Part shown: piece after piece, positions 6,689-11,805 of the stretch
Layout: each line of letters begins with the position of its first letter
Numbering within the stretch: position 1 is the stretch's first letter
Assembly (NCBI GenBank): GCA_963751355.1
Contig: CAVVVS010000082.1
Location: 1 to 11,805 of the forward strand
Source of the DNA: CAVVVS01 sp963751355
GTDB taxonomy: Bacteria; Bacteroidota; Ignavibacteria; Ignavibacteriales; Ignavibacteriaceae
Length of the DNA: 11,805 bases
Direction of reading: 5' to 3'
The notes under the pieces: model-generated
What the model was told of the DNA's origin: nothing
The model's database searches: none
Seen by the model: only the letters and a program-made list of their open reading frames with translations
Position numbers and translations under genes: made by a program

Positions 6689-7834
6689 TTGATATTAGCC
6701 GTTCCTAAAGAAGTCCTGCCGGGTGAAAACAGGGTATCCATCGTTCCCGATGTAGCTTCCAAATTAATTAAAGCAGGATTTGAAATTCACGTTGAAAAAG
6801 ATGCCGGGTTAAGAGCCGGATTCACAAATAATAGCTACGAATCAGCCGGTGCAAAATTATTTGATGATGTAAATGAACTTTATTCATCTGCGGATATTGT
6901 GCTTAAAGTCCAGCGACCAGTTGAACATCCTGAATTGAAAAAAAACGAATTAGAACTTTTTAAGAAAGACCAGCTTTTAATTACCTTTCTGTACCCTCTT
7001 TATTATCCAAATTTGGCAAAAGAATGTGCGGGGAAGGGCATAAATGTAATTTCGATGGACTTCATTCCACGCACAACTCTTGCACAAAAAATGGATGCCT
7101 TGAGTTCGCAAGCAAATTTATCCGGATATAAAAGTGTTATAATGACGGCAAACGCACTCGGCAAAATTTTCCCCTTAATGATGACTGCCGCGGGTACAAT
7201 TTCACCTGCGAGGGTTGTTATCATGGGAGCGGGTGTTGCCGGCTTGCAGGCTCTCGGTACAGCAAAGCGCCTTGGTGCCGTCGTAGAGGTTTCCGACATA
7301 CGTCCGGCGGTAAAAGAAGAAGTACAAAGTTTGGGCGGGAAATTTATTGAGGTCGATACCGATGAATCAATGCAGGATGAAGGCGGATACGCCAAAGAAG
7401 CATCGGAAGAGTTTTTAAAGAAACAAAAAGAATTAACATTTAAACATGTGACCGAGGCGGATATAGTTATAACGACTGCTTTGGTGCCGGGTAAAAAAGC
7501 GCCTATATTGGTCACCGAAGAAATGGTGAAAAATATGAAACCCGGCAGTGTCGTACTTGATATGGCTGTAGAATTCGGAGGAAACTGTGAAGTCAGCGAA
7601 AAGGATAAAACGATTAATAAATACGGTATAACTATCATCGGTGAGTCAAATTTACCCAGCCAGGTTCCTTATCACGCAAGTGAAATGTATTCAAAGAATC
7701 TTTTGAATCTAATTTTACATATCGGTAAGGAAGGAAAAATTGAAATTAACCTGGAAGATGAAATTGTTAAAGGTTCATTGATAACTTATAATGGGGAAGT
7801 TATTAATCCCAGAGTGAAAGAATTAATGAAATAA
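6689..7834 (+). CDS. pntAA: NAD(P) transhydrogenase subunit alpha part 1 (NAD-binding domain I)
   Basis: Domain I of the proton-translocating transhydrogenase, the peripheral subunit that binds NAD(H) and exchanges hydride with the NADP-binding domain of PntB. From the TTG start it has 381 residues, close to the separate alpha-1 subunits of Rhodospirillum rubrum and Thermus (about 375-385). The Rossmann glycine motif GAGVAG is at residues 180-185, followed by the acidic VEVSDIRP that contacts the NAD ribose. The RQD loop is intact as PRTTLAQKMDALSSQANLSG, with Arg128, Gln133 and Asp136. The chain ends after domain I without membrane helices, which are encoded by pntAB. The operon reads pntAA-pntAB-pntB, but here a 182-base spacer holding a repeat separates pntAA from pntAB. 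The complex balances NADH and NADPH using the proton gradient. Confidence 0.95.
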   Translation: MILAVPKEVLPGENRVSIVPDVASKLIKAGFEIHVEKDAGLRAGFTNNSYESAGAKLFDDVNELYSSADIVLKVQRPVEHPELKKNELELFKKDQLLITFLYPLYYPNLAKECAGKGINVISMDFIPRTTLAQKMDALSSQANLSGYKSVIMTANALGKIFPLMMTAAGTISPARVVIMGAGVAGLQALGTAKRLGAVVEVSDIRPAVKEEVQSLGGKFIEVDTDESMQDEGGYAKEASEEFLKKQKELTFKHVTEADIVITTALVPGKKAPILVTEEMVKNMKPGSVVLDMAVEFGGNCEVSEKDKTINKYGITIIGESNLPSQVPYHASEMYSKNLLNLILHIGKEGKIEINLEDEIVKGSLITYNGEVINPRVKELMK

Positions 7835-7846
7835 TTAATAGAATCT

Positions 7847-7979
7847 CTGCAAAATAAATATTTATTTAATTGTCATTCTGGCTGAAGGGAGAAATTTCAC
7901 AAGTCTAATAGATTTGTTCCAAATGCGTGCAAGTCTCGGTCGATGACTCTTTCGAAATGACAAATAAACTATTTTGCAG
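7847..7979 (+). repeat. MITE/REP-like repeat, copy 1, inside the pnt operon
   Basis: The element has perfect 11-bp inverted ends when one base is added on each side (7846-7856 TCTGCAAAATA with 7970-7980 TATTTTGCAGA). Inside it is a second inverted pair, TGTCATT (7871-7877) with AATGACA (7956-7962), bounding a core that starts like the interspersed GTCATT-repeats seen in many Bacteroidota genomes. Next to the left end is a 16-base palindrome, AAATAAATATTTATTT (7852-7867). TTAATAG occurs just outside both ends (7835-7841 and 7990-7996) and may be a target duplication, though it is AT-rich. A second copy is at 4680-4818 on the opposite strand. It has no coding capacity and occupies most of the pntAA-pntAB spacer. 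Confidence 0.75.
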
Positions 7980-8016
7980 AAAATCTAATTTAATAGGAAA
8001 AATAAAGGTAAGGATT

Positions 8017-8298
8017 ATGGATGCACACTTCTTAATACAAATATATGTGTTCGTACTCGCAATGTTTGTAGGTTTCGAACTCATTACAAAAGTTCCTCCT
8101 ACACTGCATACTCCTTTGATGTCCGGATCCAATGCAATTTCGGGCATTACCATAGTAGGAGCTTTACTAAGTGCCGGTATGAAGGACTTCACAATAAGCA
8201 CCATTTTAGGTCTTGTGGCCGTAATATTCGCAATGATTAATGTTGTAGGCGGTTTCCTTGTTACCGATAGAATGCTCAAAATGTTCAAAAAAAAGTGA
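8017..8298 (+). CDS. pntAB: NAD(P) transhydrogenase subunit alpha part 2 (membrane domain II, N-terminal helices)
   Basis: A 93-residue membrane subunit, the usual size of separate alpha-2 chains, with three transmembrane helices: about residues 6-25 (LIQIYVFVLAMFVGFELI), 39-56 and 62-83. The signature VPPTLHTPLMSGSNAISG links helices one and two. Together with PntB helices it forms the proton channel. The start is the ATG at 8017, preceded by AAGGTAAGGATT; an in-frame ATG further upstream at 7927 lies within the repeat element and would add 30 non-homologous residues. It ends 8 bases before pntB. Residue 42 is Ser, as I recall for the E. coli alpha chain, whereas I recall His at this place in the Thermus alpha-2 subunit; this matters because PntB also lacks the E. 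coli histidine (see pntB). Confidence 0.92.
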   Translation: MDAHFLIQIYVFVLAMFVGFELITKVPPTLHTPLMSGSNAISGITIVGALLSAGMKDFTISTILGLVAVIFAMINVVGGFLVTDRMLKMFKKK

Positions 8299-8306
8299 GT
8301 TAATAT

Positions 8307-9692
8307 ATGAACACAGTAATTGACATAACATATCTAATTTCATCTATTTTTTTCATTTTCGGAATTAAAAGGTTAAGCTCTCCTAAAACTGCCCGTCAGG
8401 GAAATTTATACGCTGCCATCGGAATGCTTTTAGCTATTGTCGTAACCCTGCTGGATCAACATGTGCTTACTTACGAGTGGATTATAATCGGGATAATAGT
8501 TGGTTCGGCCATCGGTGCAATAATGGCAGTTAAAGTTCAAATGACGGGAATGCCGCAGATGGTGGGAATGTTAAACGGTTTTGGCGGCGGTGCATCTACG
8601 TTGGTAGCGCTTTCCGAGTATTATAAACTTTCGCCCAATATTCCGGTCAATACCGGGGTAGCCATCATTCTCAGCTTGCTAATCGGGGGTGTTACATTCA
8701 CCGGTTCGATGATCGCATTCGGTAAACTGCAGGGATGGGTGACTGGTAAAGTAGTAAAATATCCCGGTCAGCATCCACTTAATGCTCTGTTGGTCTTGTT
8801 TATTTTAGGTGCCGGGATTTATGTAATTATAAATCCGGTTAGTGCTGATTTAACAGTTATAATTACTATTGTATCTTTAATCCTCGGAGTTTTACTGGTA
8901 TTGCCGATTGGCGGTGCCGATATGCCCGTTGCAATTTCATTATTGAATTCTTATTCAGGATTAGCCGGTTCAACAACCGGATTTATACTGGGAAATAATG
9001 AATTAATTATTGCCGGTGCTCTGGTAGGGGCTTCAGGATTAATTCTTACAAACATCATGTGTAAAGGAATGAATCGTTCTTTAATGAATGTATTGCTCGG
9101 AGGCTGGGCTTCGGCAGGTACTACTTCGGCTGATGCTTCCGCAACAACCAGCGCCAAGGGAGATGTAAAATCGGTTGATGCCGAAGAAGCGGCGATGATT
9201 TTCGATGCAGCGAGCTCTGTTATAATAGTTCCTGGTTACGGAATGGCTGTTGCTCAAGCACAGCATGCTATTCGTGATTTAACGCTGGCTTTAGAGAAAA
9301 AAGATATTAAAGTTCGTTTTGCAATACACCCCGTCGCAGGTAGAATGCCGGGGCATATGAATGTGCTGCTGGCTGAAGCAAATGTACCTTATGATAAATT
9401 ATATGCACTGGAAGATATAAACGATGATTTTGATAATGTTGATATTGCGCTGGTAGTAGGTGCTAATGACGTTGTAAATCCCGCTGCCCGGCATGATAAG
9501 AGTAGCCCTATATACGGAATGCCTATATTGAATGTTGATCATGCAAAAACTGTAATAATCAATAAAAGATCCTTGAATGTGGGGTATGCAGGTATCGAAA
9601 ATGAATTGTTTTTCGGTCTAAATTCATTAATGTATTTCGGTGATGCAAAAGATGCCATTTCGAAGTTAACAAATGAAATTAAAAATATTTAA
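8307..9692 (+). CDS. pntB: NAD(P) transhydrogenase subunit beta (domains II and III)
   Basis: The beta subunit carries about eight or nine transmembrane helices (residues 5-265) and the cytoplasmic NADP(H)-binding domain III (about 285-461); 461 residues is typical. In domain III the dinucleotide motif is PGYGMAVAQAQHA (309-321), followed by HPVAGRMPGHMNVLLAEA, VVGANDVVNPAA with the conserved Asp388, GMPIL, and the NADP-phosphate loop NKRSLNVGYAGIENELFF. In the membrane part, GMPQMVGMLNGFGGGAS aligns with the E. coli segment carrying proton-channel His91; here the residue is Asn90. The ATG at 8307 follows the pntAB stop by 8 bases and has only a weak GTGAG before it. The stop codon lies within a terminator-like inverted repeat. 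Identity is certain; the channel remark depends on remembered reference sequences. Confidence 0.96.
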   Translation: MNTVIDITYLISSIFFIFGIKRLSSPKTARQGNLYAAIGMLLAIVVTLLDQHVLTYEWIIIGIIVGSAIGAIMAVKVQMTGMPQMVGMLNGFGGGASTLVALSEYYKLSPNIPVNTGVAIILSLLIGGVTFTGSMIAFGKLQGWVTGKVVKYPGQHPLNALLVLFILGAGIYVIINPVSADLTVIITIVSLILGVLLVLPIGGADMPVAISLLNSYSGLAGSTTGFILGNNELIIAGALVGASGLILTNIMCKGMNRSLMNVLLGGWASAGTTSADASATTSAKGDVKSVDAEEAAMIFDAASSVIIVPGYGMAVAQAQHAIRDLTLALEKKDIKVRFAIHPVAGRMPGHMNVLLAEANVPYDKLYALEDINDDFDNVDIALVVGANDVVNPAARHDKSSPIYGMPILNVDHAKTVIINKRSLNVGYAGIENELFFGLNSLMYFGDAKDAISKLTNEIKNI

Positions 9693-9716
9693 GAGAATAA
9701 GAACTTAAATATTTTT
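9681..9716 (+). terminator. Terminator-like hairpin at the end of the pnt operon
   Basis: A perfect 13-bp inverted repeat pairs AAAAATATTTAAG (9681-9693) with CTTAAATATTTTT (9704-9716) around a 10-base loop. It ends in a T run and contains the pntB stop codon in its left arm. The stem is almost entirely A-T, so it could act in either direction and may be weaker than GC-rich terminators. Confidence 0.55.
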
Positions 9717-9794
9717 GGATTCCATTTTAATACTGTTAATTTAAAATCTTTCATGTATATTCACCTTTAATTTAAGGAACATTCATTCCAATTT

Positions 9795-10508
9795 ATGAAG
9801 ACTTCATTATTCACCCTTTCATGCATGTTAATTACATGTTTGACATTTGGGCAGAATAACAGTTACACTTTTGATCCTTTTACTGCAAACCTCGATAATT
9901 CTCTCTTAAAAGTGACAGATAAGAGAGGCAGTTTAATTTTCGAGAAAAAATTTGCAAATCCTTCGTGTGAGTCAATGGACCTCGATAATGACGGTGTAAA
10001 TGAATTTTTGGTTATTAACTCTTATAAGAAAGGTTGGAAGACTTTTTATACTTTGTACATTTTCAATACTATCGACTCTTTTTTTATAGCCGATTCGGTG
10101 AATTCGGGAATGCTGGAACCTTACATAACCGGCTCAAAAGAGATTGAAGGCGAAGTAATCATCTCCGGGAATCAGGATTTCGATAGGTTTAACAATGACA
10201 GTACAAAAGTGTTTTTACCTATAAACTGCTGGAAATATGAGAACGGAGATGTTTATATTGTAAATAGCGACATCTACAATTTATTTATTTCAGAGAACGA
10301 AGGTATTATTGATTTTATAGATGATTATTATTACTCTAATTCAAAAGATTGTTCGAATTTAAAAAATGTAATCTCTGCAATTGCTGCGGGATATGCAAAC
10401 TACATTAACGCGGGTGACCGGTCGATTGCAGGAAAGTTTTTAAATAAATATTACTCTTGTGATGATATAAACCGGTTTAAAAATGAACTTAATAATTTAT
10501 TGAAATAG
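9795..10508 (+). CDS. Secreted protein of unknown function with an FG-GAP/VCBS-like DxDxDG motif
   Basis: A 237-residue protein with a Sec signal peptide (MKTSLFTLSCMLITCLTFGQ, cut likely before Gln20) and no clear lipobox at the cleavage point. The mature protein starts with beta-rich sequence and carries one DLDNDGVNEFLV motif at 62-73, the calcium-loop pattern of FG-GAP/VCBS-type repeat proteins; only one copy is seen, so it is not a full propeller. The C-terminal third (about 168-237) is rich in Asp, Asn and Lys and probably helical at the end. Cysteines at 58, 145, 186 and 222 could form disulphides after export. I do not recognise the family. The ATG at 9795 begins a close-packed run: the next gene starts 9 bases after its stop, and a type IX secretion plug-domain gene follows. 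A surface or secretion-linked role is only an inference. Confidence 0.7.
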   Translation: MKTSLFTLSCMLITCLTFGQNNSYTFDPFTANLDNSLLKVTDKRGSLIFEKKFANPSCESMDLDNDGVNEFLVINSYKKGWKTFYTLYIFNTIDSFFIADSVNSGMLEPYITGSKEIEGEVIISGNQDFDRFNNDSTKVFLPINCWKYENGDVYIVNSDIYNLFISENEGIIDFIDDYYYSNSKDCSNLKNVISAIAAGYANYINAGDRSIAGKFLNKYYSCDDINRFKNELNNLLK

Positions 10509-10517
10509 GAAATCGAT

Positions 10518-10757
10518 ATGAAACTTGATTGGAAAAAATATTTAGGTAAAACATTAAATGTTACCATGCATGAAAATTATGGAATTACAGTGGATCCCAA
10601 ATCAAATTCTCCTATTTATGAGATCGTATTCAAAAGCGGTAAACTCACCGATACTTTTGATGATGGGCTCCTTTTAAAAACTCATAGAGAGCAAGAAGAA
10701 GTTCAAATCTTTATTCCTTATCAGTCAATTAAGTGTGTTGAAATATTCAACTTTTAG
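10518..10757 (+). CDS. Small hypothetical protein, possibly Sm-like
   Basis: A 79-residue cytoplasmic protein with no signal peptide or membrane segment. The ATG at 10518 follows the upstream stop by 9 bases and is served by AGGA at 10507-10510, which overlaps that stop codon, so the two genes are probably translationally coupled. I do not recognise a named family. The order of short beta-like stretches (KTLNVTMHE, YEIVFKSGKL, DDGLLLKTHREQEEVQIFIP, SIKCVEIFNF) recalls the Sm/LSm/Hfq fold, where a five-strand barrel ends with I-P-x3-I-x2-I-E. This resemblance is at the level of pattern only and could also fit other small beta barrels. The plug-domain gene starts 12 bases downstream. It should be real given spacing, coupling and the lack of competing frames. 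Confidence 0.7.
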   Translation: MKLDWKKYLGKTLNVTMHENYGITVDPKSNSPIYEIVFKSGKLTDTFDDGLLLKTHREQEEVQIFIPYQSIKCVEIFNF

Positions 10758-10762
10758 AAGGG
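10755..10762 (+). promoter_or_regulatory. Ribosome binding site for a TTG-started plug-domain gene
   Basis: TAGAAGGG contains a strong Shine-Dalgarno core (AGAAGGG) and overlaps the stop codon TAG (10755-10757) of the preceding gene. It lies 7 bases before the TTG at 10770. In that frame the same TAG is the nearest upstream stop and no ATG or GTG lies between, so TTG is the only workable start. Confidence 0.8.
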
Positions 10763-10769
10763 AATTATT

Positions 10770-11805
10770 TTGAATCGATTCTTCTTAATAATCTTCTTTG
10801 CCAGCCTTTTTTTTAACAGCATATATGCTCAGAATTTTGAACTTAAAAGTGTAAAAACCTATGTGGGTCAAAACGAAACCTCGGTACCTGTATTAACTCC
10901 TAAAGAAAATCCAGCTCAACATTTGACAATTGAATTTGATGTGGACGCATCTTATACCCCCAATTTAATTATAGTATTCATGTACTGCGATAAAAATTGG
11001 CAGCCTTATCAAAATATTTTCCTTTCCAACCAGGGGAAAAATATAGCGTATAATCTGTCATATGATGTTCTGCCTAATACGGTTGTCAAAGCTCATTATC
11101 ATTATATTGGAAAATTCCCGGATCAAAAGGGGTATGTTACATTCCCATTCTCAGGTAAATGGAAATATTTTATCACCGATTCGCAAGATACGTCCAAAAT
11201 TTATTATACAGGTAAGTTCCTGGTTCTTTATGATACGGTTGGAATAAACGTAACCTTGAAGAAAGAACAACTGGAAGATAAAACCTATTTCCCCGCCGAT
11301 TTGGCGAAAATATTCAACATTACAACAGAATTTTTTCTCCCTCAAGATTTTTTCCCCGGTTATGTCGATCAGGTTCAAATAATCGAAAATCATAAACTCG
11401 ATTACCCGGTTATTGTAGATAGAAGCTTTAATACCAATACACGTCAGTTTTATTGGAATGGTGATAGGAAATTCACGTTTATTGCAAGAGATATTAGACC
11501 GGGCAATGAATACCGGGAAGTAAGTACTATGGATGTGAATAAGTTTAATTCTAAAAATGTTAATGCACAGATCGATGGAATAGAATATTCGCGATTTTTC
11601 AAACCGGCTCCGCACGATTTAAATGGCGGTTCAATTTTTATGAATGTGAATAACTCATTTGCTACTTATCTTAATGTAACGTTCTCAGTACGTCCTCCCC
11701 AGGATTTTTCCGGTGATGTTTTTTTGGTAGGTGCATTCAACAATTGGAAATTATCACCGCAAGATAAGATGACTAATAATTACGGCTTATATTCAAGAAC
11801 TCTCA
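10770..11805 (+). CDS. Type IX secretion system plug-domain (DUF5103) protein, 3' end beyond window
   Basis: The frame opens at TTG 10770 and runs without stop to the window end, 345 residues plus one base; full-length relatives have roughly 400-430. A signal peptide (MNRFFLIIFFASLFFNSIYA, cut before Gln21) shows export. The N-terminal part has the family pattern: HLTIEFDVDA near 51-60, the conserved YCDKNWQP at 72-79, SGKWKYFI at 128-135 and GKFLVLYD at 148-155. Towards the end, VFLVGAFNNWKLSPQDKM (317-334) is the E-set/carbohydrate-module-like stretch typical of DUF5103 proteins. In Flavobacterium johnsoniae a protein of this type was described as a plug (PorV/PlugS context) for the SprA channel of the type IX system in the outer membrane; whether this homologue does the same is inferred. 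It ends a three-gene run with 9- and 12-base spacers. Confidence 0.78.
   Translation, partial: MNRFFLIIFFASLFFNSIYAQNFELKSVKTYVGQNETSVPVLTPKENPAQHLTIEFDVDASYTPNLIIVFMYCDKNWQPYQNIFLSNQGKNIAYNLSYDVLPNTVVKAHYHYIGKFPDQKGYVTFPFSGKWKYFITDSQDTSKIYYTGKFLVLYDTVGINVTLKKEQLEDKTYFPADLAKIFNITTEFFLPQDFFPGYVDQVQIIENHKLDYPVIVDRSFNTNTRQFYWNGDRKFTFIARDIRPGNEYREVSTMDVNKFNSKNVNAQIDGIEYSRFFKPAPHDLNGGSIFMNVNNSFATYLNVTFSVRPPQDFSGDVFLVGAFNNWKLSPQDKMTNNYGLYSRTL

Noticed and set aside
7003..7638. A 211-codon minus-strand open frame opposite pntAA.
   Set aside because: It lies wholly inside a clear transhydrogenase gene, and its product is low-complexity Ser/Thr/Pro/Ala/Ile-rich sequence expected from an antisense reading.
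7905..8288. A 127-codon minus-strand open frame opposite pntAB and the repeat.
   Set aside because: It is antisense to the well-supported pntAB gene and has no recognisable domain or ribosome binding site.
11151..11615. A 154-codon minus-strand open frame near the right end.
   Set aside because: It is antisense to the plug-domain gene, which has a signal peptide, a ribosome binding site and family motifs.

Overview
The window looks like a piece of a low-GC genome from the Bacteroidota/Ignavibacteriota side of the tree. The pointers are a type IX secretion plug-domain protein at the right edge, MORN-type repeats, a secreted DUF6263-like protein, many starts with weak or no Shine-Dalgarno sequence, and AT-rich spacers. 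This assignment rests on gene content and composition, not on a marker gene. No rRNA, tRNA, CRISPR array or transposase gene was found.

Left part (1-930): the 3' part of a MORN/YwqK-repeat gene whose repeats continue upstream of its only in-frame start. It is followed by what appears to be the decayed 5' end of a histone-deacetylase-family gene (544 to about 830), broken by stops and a frame change. Positions 927-2927 hold an aguB-aguA pair, which together convert agmatine to putrescine. A DoxX-family membrane protein gene converges on aguA with only 7 bases between the stop codons.

Middle part (3328-6688): a secreted DUF6263-like protein and a large M28 metallopeptidase lipoprotein, both on the minus strand. 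The spacers hold a long stem-loop (3554-3632), a tandem pair of perfect palindromes (4567-4593) and one copy of a repeat of about 139 bp (4680-4818).

Right part (6689-9692): a three-subunit proton-translocating NAD(P) transhydrogenase operon, pntAA-pntAB-pntB. A second copy of the same repeat, in the opposite orientation, lies between pntAA and pntAB. A 13-bp perfect inverted repeat at the end of pntB is a likely terminator. Then comes a compact run of three genes: a secreted protein of unknown function, a 79-residue protein that may have an Sm-like fold, and a type IX secretion plug-domain protein starting with TTG and cut by the window end.

The observations most worth following are the two-copy MITE/REP-like repeat that splits the pnt operon, the histone-deacetylase gene remnant, and the apparent lack of the proton-channel histidine at both of its usual places in the transhydrogenase.
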